Shown piece after piece: positions 24,274 through 33,089 of a stretch of 38,638 nt of DNA (position 1 is the stretch's first letter; each line of letters starts with the position of its first letter). Origin of the DNA: DATJJW01 sp035491935 (GTDB taxonomy: Bacteria; Pseudomonadota; Alphaproteobacteria; ATCC43930; CGMCC-115725); contig DATJJW010000117.1 in assembly GCA_035491935.1 (NCBI GenBank), positions 1 to 38,638 of the forward strand, read 5' to 3'. The notes under the pieces are model-generated. The model was not told the origin of the DNA. It made no database searches and saw only the letters and a list, made by a program, of their open reading frames with translations. The position numbers were made by a program, and so were the translations under genes.

Positions 24274-27200
24274 ATGTTCGCCGAGACCTTCATCCGCCGC
24301 CCGGTCGCGATGTACCTGCTGACCCTGGGGGTGCTGCTGCTGGGTATCGTGGCCTATGGCCGCCTGCCGGTCTCCTCGCTGCCGGATGTCGCGTTCCCGG
24401 TGATCCGCGTCTCCGCCTCGCTGCCCGGTGCCAGCCCGGAGACCATGGCCTCCTCGGTCGCGACCCCCCTCGAACGGCAGTTCAGCACCATCTCCGCCGT
24501 CAACGAGATGACCTCGATCAACACGGTCGGCAACACCTCGGTCATTCTGCAATTCGCGCTCGACCGCGACATCGACGGGGCGGCGCGCGATGTCGAGGCG
24601 GCCATCAATGCGGCCGAGGCCAATCTGCCGGCCGACCTGCCGTCGCCGCCGACCTATTTCAAGGCCAATCCCAACGCCTTCCCGGTGCTGGCGCTGGCGC
24701 TTACCAGCGACACGGTCTCCCAGGGCGACATCTACGACTTTGCCGATTCCGTCGTCGCCGAGAAGCTGTCGCAGATCGAGGGTATCGCCGAGGTCGACCT
24801 CAACGGCGCCGAGAAGACAGCGGTGCGCGTGCAGGTCGATCCGGGCAAGCTGGCTTCATTCGGCCTCAGCATGGAGCAGGTGCGCAGCGCCATCTCCCGC
24901 GCCACGGTCAACGAGCCCAAGGGCAGCTTGCAAGGCGGCGGCCAGGCCTTCGCCATCAGTGCCGACGACCAGATCTTCTCCGCCGATCAATACGGCGCGG
25001 TCGTGGTCGCCTGGAATAACGGCGCGCCGGTCCGCCTGCGCGACCTGGGTACGGTGATCGAGAGCGTCGCCAACAACCGGCTGGCCGCCTGGTTCAACGG
25101 CAAGCCGGCGGTGGTCATCGAACTCAGACGCCAGCCCAACGCCAACATCATCCAGACCGTCGACCGGGTCCGAGCGGTCCTGCCGCAATTCGAGCGTTGG
25201 ATGCCGCCCGGCATCAAGTTGGCGGTGACGCTCGACCGTACGACCTCGATCCGCGACTCCATCGCCAATGTCCGAGCGACGATGTTGCTGACCATCGTGC
25301 TGGTGGTGGCGGTGATCGGCCTGTTCCTCAGGCGGTTCTGGGCGACGGTGATCCCCAGCATCACCATTCCCGTTGCGCTCGCCGGCACCTTCGCCGCCAT
25401 GTACCCACTGGGCTACAGCGTCGACAATCTGTCGCTGATGGCGCTCACCATCTCGGTGGGCTTCGTGGTCGACGACGCCATCGTCGTCATCGAGAATATT
25501 TCGCGGCTGGTCGAGGCGGGGGCGACACCTTACGAGGCCGCGATCAAGGGCACGCGGCAGATCGGCTTCACCATCATCTCGATCACCGCCTCGCTGATCT
25601 CGGCGTTGATCCCGATCCTGTTCATGCCGAACATCATCGGCCGGTTCTTCCGCGAGTTCGGCATGACGCTCTCGGTCGCGGTGGCGATATCGGCGCTGGT
25701 GTCGCTGACCTTGACGCCGACCATGTGCGCGCAATTGCTGCGCGGGCCGCCGGCGCCGGGCGAGCGGCCGGCGGAGGCCAAGGCCGATACGCGCCTGTCC
25801 CGGCTCGCCCGCTATTGGGACGGCTGGTTCGATCAGGTATCCTTGGGATATGGCCGCAGCCTGAATCGCGCGTTGGAGCGCCGTTGGTTGATGCTGGGCG
25901 TCACGCTCGCCAGCGTCGTGCTGACCATCGTGCTCTACATATTGGTGCCGAAGGGGCTGCTGCCGACCCAGGATACCGGCGCCTTGCGTGGCCAGACCCA
26001 GGCCTCGCCGACCATCTCCTTCAAGGATATGAGCATCCGTCAGCAGGAGGTGATGAAGGTGGTGTCGTCCGACCCGGCGGTCGAGGACGTGACCAGCAAT
26101 ATCGGCGCCACCGGCTTCAGCGCGCCCAATACCGGCCGGCTCAGCGTCAACCTCAAGCCGATCGACCAGCGCGATGCCAGCGCGCTCCAGGTCGCCGACC
26201 GCCTGCGGCCGAAGCTGGCCAAGGTGAACGGCATCCAGGCGTTCTTGAGTCCGGTGCAAGATGCGGGCTTCGGCGCCCGCGCCTCCAATGCGCGCTACCA
26301 ATACACGATCAGGGGGCCGGACCTGGACGCGCTCGCCAAATTCGTCGATCAGGTGATGAAGCGCATGCGCACCATCCATGGTGTCGCCGACGTCAATTCC
26401 GACCGTCAGGGTACCGGTCTCGGCCTCAACCTGGTCATCGACCGCGATGCGGCCGCGCGGCTGGGCGTTTCGGTCGAGAGCATCGACCAGACGCTTTACG
26501 ATGCCTTCGGCCAGCGCCAGGTCGCGACCAATTACGAAGAGCTCAACCAGTACAAGGTGGTGCTGGAGGCGCTGCCCAGCATGCAGCTCGACGAGACCGC
26601 GTTGCACCATATCTTCGTGCCTGGCACCGGCGGCCAGGTGCCGCTGTCGGCCGTGGCCAAGATAGTGACGGTGGCGACGCCGACCGCCGTCTCGCATCAG
26701 AGCATCCTGCCGGCCATCACCATCTCGTTCAACACGACCGATGGTGTCTCGATCGGCACGGCCATGGACGACATCGACAAGATGATGGCGGGCGTCGTCT
26801 TCCCGGAAGGTGTCAGCGCCGGCTTCGCCGGCGACGCGCTCCAGGCCAGGCAGTCGAATGGCCAGCAGCCCTTGCTGCTGCTGGCGGCGATCATCGCGGT
26901 CTATATCGTGCTGGGCGTGCTCTATGAGAGCTACGTCCATCCGCTGACCATCCTGTCGACCATTCCGTCCGCCGGGTTGGGCGCGCTGCTGGCGCTGCTC
27001 ATCACCAATACCGCACTCACCACCATCGCGCTCATCGGCATCATCATGCTGATCGGCATCGTCAAGAAGAATGCCATCCTGATGGTCGATTTCGCACTCG
27101 ATGCCGAGCGCAACCAGGGCATGACGCCGAAGCAGGCGATCGTGCAGGCGGCCCGGCTGCGTTTTCGCCCGATCATCATGACGACCTGTGCGGCAGTGCT

Positions 27201-27393
27201 GGGGGCGCTGCCGCTGGCGCTCGGCGTCGGTGCCGGCTCCGAGCTGCGTCAGCCGCTCGGCATCACCGTGGTCGGCGGCTTGCTGGTCAGCCAGATCCTG
27301 ACTCTCTACACGACGCCGGTCATATACCTTGCGGTCGATCGGCTGCGCGGCCGCCGCTCCGGCCGCCTGCGCCAGGTTTTTGCCGGGGAATAG
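24274..27393 (+). CDS. mdtC: RND efflux permease, MdtC-like
   Basis: A 1039-residue RND permease, paralogous to the preceding gene over its full length and of normal size. SVGFVVDDAIVVIENI carries the relay Asp400-Asp401 in helix 4, and IVKKNAILMVDFALDAERNQ is in helix 10. The start is the ATG three bases after the mdtB-like stop, so the three genes form one operon. In MdtABC-type pumps the two permeases work as a mixed trimer and export bile salts, novobiocin and similar compounds; the substrate here cannot be read from sequence. No regulator or two-component system is adjacent. Confidence 0.95.
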   Translation: MFAETFIRRPVAMYLLTLGVLLLGIVAYGRLPVSSLPDVAFPVIRVSASLPGASPETMASSVATPLERQFSTISAVNEMTSINTVGNTSVILQFALDRDIDGAARDVEAAINAAEANLPADLPSPPTYFKANPNAFPVLALALTSDTVSQGDIYDFADSVVAEKLSQIEGIAEVDLNGAEKTAVRVQVDPGKLASFGLSMEQVRSAISRATVNEPKGSLQGGGQAFAISADDQIFSADQYGAVVVAWNNGAPVRLRDLGTVIESVANNRLAAWFNGKPAVVIELRRQPNANIIQTVDRVRAVLPQFERWMPPGIKLAVTLDRTTSIRDSIANVRATMLLTIVLVVAVIGLFLRRFWATVIPSITIPVALAGTFAAMYPLGYSVDNLSLMALTISVGFVVDDAIVVIENISRLVEAGATPYEAAIKGTRQIGFTIISITASLISALIPILFMPNIIGRFFREFGMTLSVAVAISALVSLTLTPTMCAQLLRGPPAPGERPAEAKADTRLSRLARYWDGWFDQVSLGYGRSLNRALERRWLMLGVTLASVVLTIVLYILVPKGLLPTQDTGALRGQTQASPTISFKDMSIRQQEVMKVVSSDPAVEDVTSNIGATGFSAPNTGRLSVNLKPIDQRDASALQVADRLRPKLAKVNGIQAFLSPVQDAGFGARASNARYQYTIRGPDLDALAKFVDQVMKRMRTIHGVADVNSDRQGTGLGLNLVIDRDAAARLGVSVESIDQTLYDAFGQRQVATNYEELNQYKVVLEALPSMQLDETALHHIFVPGTGGQVPLSAVAKIVTVATPTAVSHQSILPAITISFNTTDGVSIGTAMDDIDKMMAGVVFPEGVSAGFAGDALQARQSNGQQPLLLLAAIIAVYIVLGVLYESYVHPLTILSTIPSAGLGALLALLITNTALTTIALIGIIMLIGIVKKNAILMVDFALDAERNQGMTPKQAIVQAARLRFRPIIMTTCAAVLGALPLALGVGAGSELRQPLGITVVGGLLVSQILTLYTTPVIYLAVDRLRGRRSGRLRQVFAGE

Positions 27394-27530
27394 CCCGAAG
27401 GGGTAGGCAAGCCGCCTGCCGTCGCCGCATGCATCTTCTGCCGTCAGCGAGGCTTTCCCGAATCTTGGGCCTGTGGGATAAGCCGGGTTAGAAAATTACA
27501 AACTAGCGTCGTACTGGGACAGGAAACGTC

Positions 27531-28748
27531 ATGATCGATTGGTCGAGTCATTATGCCCAGCGCGCCAAGCGCATGGCCGCCTCGGAAATTCGCGAACTTC
27601 TGAAGCTGCTCGACCAACCGGACATCATCTCTTTCGCCGGCGGCATTCCCGATCCCGGCATGTTCCCGCATCAGGAGATCGCCGCCGCCTATAACCGCAT
27701 CCTGACCGATCCGGCTCGCGCCTCGGTGGCGCTGCAATACGCGGTCAGCGAGGGCTACAGACCGTTGCGCGATTGGATCGCGCAATACATGGCGCGGATG
27801 GGCGCACCCTGCACCGCCGACAATGTCGTCATCACCAACGGCTCGCAGCAGGGGCTGGATTTCCTGGGCAAGCTGTTCATCTCGCCGAATGACACGGTGC
27901 TGGTCGCGTGGCCGACATATCTGGGCGCGCTGCAGGCCTTCAACTGCTACGAGCCCGGTTACGACGTGCTGCCGGGGCCGGACAGCAACCGCACCATCGA
28001 GAGCTATACCAAGGGCGCCGGTGCGCCCCGGCTGGGATACTGCATGCCGGAATTCCAGAATCCGACCGGCACCAGCCTGAACCTCGCCGAGCGCATCAAG
28101 ATGCTGGAGGCGGCCGAGGCGCTCGACCTGCCGCTCATCGAGGACACGGCCTATGAGAAGCTACGCTATGACGGGGCTGCCTTGCCCTCGCTGCAGGCGC
28201 TTGACATCGAGCGCTCGGGCGGCATCGACAATTCGCGCGTGATATATTGCGGCACCTTCTCCAAGAGTATCGTGCCGGCGCTGCGCATCGGTTGGATCGT
28301 CGCGGCGCAGCCGGTCATCCAGAAGCTGGTGCTGATCAAGCAGGCGAGCGACCTGCATGTCTCGACGCTGAACCAGATGGTCATGCACGAGGTGGCCAGC
28401 GAGATCATCGAATCCCATGCCGAGGCCATCCGCCCGGTCTACAAGGCCCGGCGCGACGCGATGATGGCGGCGCTGGCGGCGCATATGCCCAACGGCGTCA
28501 GCTGGACCAAGCCCGAGGGCGGCATGTTCACCTGGGTAACTCTGCCGGACGGCATGGATGCGGCGGCGCTGCTGGCCCGCGCCATCCACGAGGCCAGGGT
28601 CGCTTTCGTACCGGGTTCGGCCTTCTTCGCCGATCGCAGCCAGACCAACTACCTACGTCTCAGCTTCTCGCTTTCGGACGAGGCCAGCATCACCGAAGGC
28701 ATCCGGCGCCTTGGCGCGCTGGTCGCGAAAATGCAGGCCGGAGATTGA
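27531..28748 (+). CDS. PLP-dependent aminotransferase, fold type I (2-aminoadipate/LysN-like)
   Basis: A 405-residue class I/II aminotransferase. FAGGIPDPGMFP near the start is typical of the LysN/ARO8 and MocR-type aminotransferase group. ITNGSQQGLD (101-110) binds the PLP phosphate, NPTG (177-180) supplies the Asn, Asp205 in IEDTAYEKL bonds the pyridine nitrogen, and Lys245 in GTFSKSIVPALRIGW forms the Schiff base. It probably transaminates 2-aminoadipate, branched or aromatic amino acids; the sequence alone does not decide. There is no helix-turn-helix domain. AGGAAA precedes the ATG. Its stop overlaps a TTG start of the next gene, which suggests a coupled partner. Confidence 0.93.
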   Translation: MIDWSSHYAQRAKRMAASEIRELLKLLDQPDIISFAGGIPDPGMFPHQEIAAAYNRILTDPARASVALQYAVSEGYRPLRDWIAQYMARMGAPCTADNVVITNGSQQGLDFLGKLFISPNDTVLVAWPTYLGALQAFNCYEPGYDVLPGPDSNRTIESYTKGAGAPRLGYCMPEFQNPTGTSLNLAERIKMLEAAEALDLPLIEDTAYEKLRYDGAALPSLQALDIERSGGIDNSRVIYCGTFSKSIVPALRIGWIVAAQPVIQKLVLIKQASDLHVSTLNQMVMHEVASEIIESHAEAIRPVYKARRDAMMAALAAHMPNGVSWTKPEGGMFTWVTLPDGMDAAALLARAIHEARVAFVPGSAFFADRSQTNYLRLSFSLSDEASITEGIRRLGALVAKMQAGD

Positions 28749-29254
28749 GCGCGGCCGGCAATTCGGGCGAGGGTCAGTTCGACGATCTGGCCCGGTCGCT
28801 GGTCGGGCTGCCGGTCGGCCATGTCTGGCGCGGCTACGGCTCGGCATTGTTCCTGGAGTTCGGCGCGCTGCGCCCGCGGTTGCGTCGCGACGGCTCCTTC
28901 GGCAATCCGCATGGCCAGATATCGCTGATGCTCGAATGGAGTTGGCGTATCGAGGGGCGCCGCCGCATCCTATGCGGCAGTTGGAGCGATAAGCGTCGCT
29001 GGCCGCGCGTCTTCAACCTGGTTCGGGGCAAGACGGTCGAGAGCGTTACGTTGTTCGGCCGCCTGGCCGAGCTGGATCTTGGCTTCTCGCACGGCCTCCA
29101 CGCCCTCTCCTTCATGACCGCCGATGGCGATCCGGCCTGGATCCTGATCCGCAACGACACGACCCGCACTGTCTTTCGGGTCCGTCACGGCCGGTTGTCC
29201 GTCGAGAGCGGCCAGGATATGGATGCCGGGCCGGATGATGGCTGGAAACGGTAG
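28745..29254 (+). CDS. Conserved-type hypothetical protein coupled to the aminotransferase
   Basis: A protein of about 169 residues that I cannot assign. The open frame extends upstream through the aminotransferase gene as a shadow; the real start is probably TTG at 28745, overlapping the preceding stop as TTGA. The sequence is well organised: LVGLPVGHVWRGYGSALFLE, then GNPHGQISLMLEWSWRIEG, then a WSDKRRWP turn and a later ITADG-type strand region (SFMTADGDPAWILI). Such alternating strands with conserved Trp/Gly suggest a compact beta domain. It has no signal peptide or membrane helix. Whether it serves the aminotransferase is unknown. Confidence 0.7.
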   Translation: MSAAGNSGEGQFDDLARSLVGLPVGHVWRGYGSALFLEFGALRPRLRRDGSFGNPHGQISLMLEWSWRIEGRRRILCGSWSDKRRWPRVFNLVRGKTVESVTLFGRLAELDLGFSHGLHALSFMTADGDPAWILIRNDTTRTVFRVRHGRLSVESGQDMDAGPDDGWKR

Positions 29255-29312
29255 AGCGCTACATGCCGGAACCGGCCGATTCCGGCCGATTCCGGCCGGT
29301 TCCTCGCTCTAC
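29251..29312. terminator. Long interrupted inverted repeat between convergent genes
   Basis: Outer arms GTAGAGCG (29251-29258) and CGCTCTAC (29305-29312) and inner arms GGAACCGGCC (29268-29277) and GGCCGGTTCC (29294-29303) are exact complements. The loop contains two tandem GATTCCGGCC units (29278-29297, the second running into the right arm). It overlaps the stop of the upstream gene and precedes the end of ilvE on the other strand, so it probably ends both transcripts. Confidence 0.6.
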
Positions 29313-29330
29313 GATCACGGCAATGATGGT

Positions 29331-30425
29331 TTAGAACACGCGTTGCACCCAGCCATGCGGATCGGCGGCTTGGCCCAGTTGAATATCGACCAAGGTGGCG
29401 CGTAGGCGCTTGGTCACGGGGCCGCCAAGATCCGGATTGCCAATGGTGAAGCTGCCTTCCGGCGAGGCGACCTTGCCGATCGGCGTGATCACCGCAGCCG
29501 TGCCGCAGGCGAAGGCCTCCTTGAGGCGGCCGCTGGCGGCATCGGTCTTCCATTGGTCTATGGCGTAGGGGGCTTCCCTGACCGTGAGGCCCTGGGCCCG
29601 TGCGAGCGTGATCAGGGAGTCGCGCGTGATGCCGGGCAGGATTGTCCCTTCAAGCGGCGGGGTGGCGAGCGAACCATCGTCGAAGACGAAGAAGATGTTC
29701 ATGCCGCCCAGCTCTTCGACCCAGCGGCGCTCGACGGCGTCCAGGAACAGGGTCTGATCGCAGCCGTTCCGGATGGCCTCGGCCTGGGCGCGCAAGGATG
29801 CGGCATAGTTGCCGCCGCATTTGGCGGCGCCGGTGCCGCCCTTCGCCGCGCGGGTATCGTTCTGCGAAATCCAGACCGACACGGTCTCCTTGCCGCCCTT
29901 GAAATATGACCCTACCGAGGAGGCGATCACCATAAAGAGGTATTGGGCGGAGGGCTTGACGCCGAGGAAGACTTCCGTACCGATCATGAAGGGGCGGATA
30001 TAGAGGCTGCCGCCCGCTTGCGTCGGGATCCAGGCCCGGTCGACCTCGACCAGGCGCTTCACCGATTCCAGGAACAGCGCCTCCGGCAGCTCCGGCATCG
30101 ACATGCGGTTGGCCGAGCTGTTGAAGCGGCGCGCATTGGCATCCGGTCGGAACAGCACGGCGCCATCGCCGACGCGATAGGCCTTCATGCCCTCGAAGAT
30201 TTCCTGAGCGTAGTGCAGCACGGCACTTGCCGGATCGAGCTGAAGCGGAGTGCGCGCCTCGATGCGGGCGTCGTGCCAGCCGCGGCCCTCGGTGTACTGG
30301 ATCACCGCCATATGGTCGGTGAACACGCGGCCGAAGCCGGGATTGACGAGAAGCGCCTCGCGTTCTGCTGCCGCCACCGGTGCGGGGTTGGGCCGAAGGT
30401 CGAAATGCACGCTCTCGCTGCTCAT
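29331..30425 (-). CDS. ilvE: Branched-chain amino acid aminotransferase
   Basis: A 364-residue fold type IV aminotransferase that makes Leu, Ile and Val from their keto acids. It belongs to the long eukaryote-like subgroup. EIFEGMKAYR (75-84), RPDANARRFN (93-102) and Lys202 in GGTGAAKCGGNYAAS, the PLP Schiff-base Lys, are all in place. EELGGMNIFFVF and GITRDSLI in the second half are standard for the family. The ATG has GGAAG seven bases upstream. It stands alone, with hrpB 108 bases upstream on the same strand and a shared hairpin at its 3' end. Confidence 0.97.
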   Translation of the reverse strand: MSSESVHFDLRPNPAPVAAAEREALLVNPGFGRVFTDHMAVIQYTEGRGWHDARIEARTPLQLDPASAVLHYAQEIFEGMKAYRVGDGAVLFRPDANARRFNSSANRMSMPELPEALFLESVKRLVEVDRAWIPTQAGGSLYIRPFMIGTEVFLGVKPSAQYLFMVIASSVGSYFKGGKETVSVWISQNDTRAAKGGTGAAKCGGNYAASLRAQAEAIRNGCDQTLFLDAVERRWVEELGGMNIFFVFDDGSLATPPLEGTILPGITRDSLITLARAQGLTVREAPYAIDQWKTDAASGRLKEAFACGTAAVITPIGKVASPEGSFTIGNPDLGGPVTKRLRATLVDIQLGQAADPHGWVQRVF

Positions 30426-30464
30426 GGCTTCGCTTCCATTAAAGAATCCAAATTTCCTTGGCTA

Positions 30465-30480
30465 AGCATGCCAGCATGCT
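30465..30480 (-). promoter_or_regulatory. 6-bp hairpin with tetraloop between hrpB and ilvE
   Basis: AGCATG-CCAG-CATGCT (30465-30480) is a perfect short stem in the leader region upstream of ilvE. It is too weak to be a terminator alone and its role is not clear. Confidence 0.3.
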
Positions 30481-30533
30481 CGCCTGGATGGTTATGGGAT
30501 ATTTGCAGAGTGCCCACTCAAAGCGGCAATTTT

Positions 30534-33029
30534 TTATTGGGGGGATCTCGGCTTCGCCCGTGCCGTCGGCACGGCTGCCATCGGATCGTCGGGCCAGGAG
30601 TGCTTGGGATAGCGGCCGCGCAGATCGGCACGCACCGCTTTGTAGGATCCGGCCCAGAAGCCGCCCAGATCGCTCGTCACCTGGATCGGCCGCTGGGCGG
30701 GGGAGAGCAGATGCAGGACCAGGCGCACCCGGCCATTGTCAATGGCGGGAGTCTCGGCCAGGCCGAACATCTCCTGCAGCTTGACCGCCAGCACTGGCGA
30801 GGCCTCGCCGTAATCGATGGCGATGCGCGAACCGCTGGGCACGGTCAGATGCGTCGGCGCGCGACGATCGAGCTCCTGGGTCTTGGACCATTCGAGCCGG
30901 TCGCGCAGCGCCTTGGCGAGGTCGAGCTTTGCCAAATCGGCGGCATTGCGGCTGGATCCCAGACAAGGCGATAGCCAATCATCGAGCCCGGCCAGCAGCC
31001 CGTCATCACTCATATCCGGCCAGCCGCCCTCTTCGCCGTCACGGCTGCGGAGGAAGGCGATGCGCTGGCGCAATGCCGTAGCCTCATTGCTCCAAGGCAG
31101 AGCCGCCAGCCCCAGCCGGCGGATGCCGTCGATGAGGGCTGCGGTCACCGCGTCCTGCGGCGGCCTGTCGATCAGCGTCTCGCCCAGCACGAGGGCGCCC
31201 AGGCGCTGGCGCCGTCGGGCGCGCACGGAGTTGGTCGCCGGTTCCCACACGACCTCATCTTCACTGGTCACGAGGTCAGGCAAGGCCTCGATCATCTCCT
31301 GCCGGGTCATTGGGGCAGCCAGCCAGATACGCGCGTCGGGCACCTGGCCGTCGAGATCGGCGACGGCCAGAAAAGTCTCGGCCGCCAGCGGGTCGGCCTC
31401 GGCGACCCAGGCGCCCTGGCCGCCGCTCAAACGGTAGCGGCCATCGGCGCGGCGCTGCGCCACCCGATCGGGGTAAGCCAGCGCCAACACCGATCCGGCG
31501 CGTGCCGGCCGCACTGGTCCCCAGGATATGCCGAGCTGCCTGGCGTAGCGCCGGGCCATCTCGCGCGCTCGCTGGGCGGCGTCATGGCCGCGTGGGCTTT
31601 CGATGCGTTCGAGCCAGGCGCGCAGATCGCTGTCCCGGCCGGTGCCGAGGTCGCGTTCGCCCAAGGCCGCGGCGATGGCCGAGGCCAGCACGCCGTCGCC
31701 GGCTTCCGCTGATTTCAGCAGCATATGCGATAGGCGCGGATGCAGGCCGAAACCGGCCATGCGCCGACCGTGGCCGGTCGGGCGGCCATCGGCAGCCAGC
31801 GCCCCCAACTGGGCCAGAAGGGTGCGTGCCGCACTCAGCGCTGCGGCGTTGGGCGCATCGGGCAGCCGTAGGGCGCTCGCATCCTGAACGCCCCAGACTG
31901 CAAGCTCCAAGGCCAGCGGCGTCAAATCGGCGGTCGCGATCTCCGGCTGCGGCCGGGACGCCAATGCGCGATGCTGGGCCTCGGGCCAGAGGCGCCAGCC
32001 GATGCCGGGCGAGGTGCGGCCGCCGCGTCCAGCGCGCTGCTCGGATCCTGCCTGGGTCACCTTGACCGTCTCCAGCCGGGTCATGCCGCTTCTGGGGTCG
32101 TAGCGGCTGACACGGCTCAAGCCGGCATCCACCACCTGGCGGATGCCGTCGATGGTCAGGCTGGTCTCGGCAATGGCCGTGGACAGCACCACCTTGCGCC
32201 GGCCGGGCGGCGAGGGGGCCAGTGCCTTGTCCTGGGCCGTAGGATCAAGATCGCCATAGAGCGGCATCAGGTCGATATCGCGGGGCAGGCCCGCTTGTTC
32301 CAGCACGCGCTGGACCCGGCGGATCTCGGCCCCGCCTGGCAGGAAGACCAGGATGCCGCCTGGCTCCTCCAGCGCCAGCGCGACCGCGCTCGCGACCGCT
32401 TCTGCCAGGCGGTTGTTGGCCGGGGCCGCGAGATGGCGCATCTCGACCGGAAAGGTCCGGCCGAGGGAGGTGACGACCGGCGCCGGCGAGGCCTCCTCGG
32501 CCATGACCTCGGCCAACGATCCGGCATCGAGGGTCGCCGACATGGCGATGAGGCGCAGATCGGGCCGCAATGCTGCTTGCGCATCGAGGCACAAGGCCAG
32601 CGCCAGGTCGCTGTCCAGGCGCCGTTCGTGGAATTCGTCGAACAGCACCGCGCCGATGCCCTCCAGCTCGGCATTGTCCTGGATTTGCCGAGTGAAGATG
32701 CCGTCGGTCACGACCTCGATGCGCGTCTTGGGGCCGACCCGGCTGTCCAGCCGCGTGCGATAGCCGCAGGTGGCGCCGACGCTTTCACCCAGCAGCGCCG
32801 CCATGCGCGTGGCGGCAGCGCGGGCAGCGAGGCGCCGCGGCTCCAGCATGATGATCTTGGCGCGGCTATCCAGCCAAGAGGCGTCCAGCAGCGCCAGCGG
32901 GACTACCGTAGTCTTGCCGGCGCCGGGCGGCGCCTGCAGCACCACGTTGGAACGCGCCTCCAGATGCTGCAGCAACGCCGGCAGAGCGGCGCGGATCGGA
33001 AGGTCTGGCAAAGTCACAGGTGAAGGCAT
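30534..33029 (-). CDS. hrpB: ATP-dependent helicase HrpB
   Basis: An 831-residue DEAH/DExH-type helicase of the HrpB family, full length. The Walker A motif is APPGAGKT (33-40), motif II is DEFH (131-134), motif III SAT follows, and motif VI is QRAGRGGR, fitting the QRxGRxGR rule. The C-terminal HA2 and HrpB-specific domains follow, ending in YPKHSWPDDP, the typical C-terminal signature of the family. The cellular role of HrpB is poorly defined in most bacteria; RNA substrates are presumed. It lies 60 bases after flhB on the same strand and may be read through from it. Confidence 0.97.
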   Translation of the reverse strand: MPSPVTLPDLPIRAALPALLQHLEARSNVVLQAPPGAGKTTVVPLALLDASWLDSRAKIIMLEPRRLAARAAATRMAALLGESVGATCGYRTRLDSRVGPKTRIEVVTDGIFTRQIQDNAELEGIGAVLFDEFHERRLDSDLALALCLDAQAALRPDLRLIAMSATLDAGSLAEVMAEEASPAPVVTSLGRTFPVEMRHLAAPANNRLAEAVASAVALALEEPGGILVFLPGGAEIRRVQRVLEQAGLPRDIDLMPLYGDLDPTAQDKALAPSPPGRRKVVLSTAIAETSLTIDGIRQVVDAGLSRVSRYDPRSGMTRLETVKVTQAGSEQRAGRGGRTSPGIGWRLWPEAQHRALASRPQPEIATADLTPLALELAVWGVQDASALRLPDAPNAAALSAARTLLAQLGALAADGRPTGHGRRMAGFGLHPRLSHMLLKSAEAGDGVLASAIAAALGERDLGTGRDSDLRAWLERIESPRGHDAAQRAREMARRYARQLGISWGPVRPARAGSVLALAYPDRVAQRRADGRYRLSGGQGAWVAEADPLAAETFLAVADLDGQVPDARIWLAAPMTRQEMIEALPDLVTSEDEVVWEPATNSVRARRRQRLGALVLGETLIDRPPQDAVTAALIDGIRRLGLAALPWSNEATALRQRIAFLRSRDGEEGGWPDMSDDGLLAGLDDWLSPCLGSSRNAADLAKLDLAKALRDRLEWSKTQELDRRAPTHLTVPSGSRIAIDYGEASPVLAVKLQEMFGLAETPAIDNGRVRLVLHLLSPAQRPIQVTSDLGGFWAGSYKAVRADLRGRYPKHSWPDDPMAAVPTARAKPRSPQ

Positions 33030-33089
33030 GGGCCGTCGTCTTCAGCCAAATGGCCCCGGATCGTCAAGTAGTGCCGGGCGTCAAGCGGC

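Noticed and set aside
24856..26940. Minus-strand open frame (694 codons) opposite the mdtC-like gene
   Set aside because: Same reasons: antisense to a clear permease, with repetitive basic and acidic composition and no domain.
31990..32040. HrpB motif VI reads QRAGRGGR instead of the more usual GRAGR
   Set aside because: The consensus is QRxGRxGR, so Gly at this position is allowed and not a defect.
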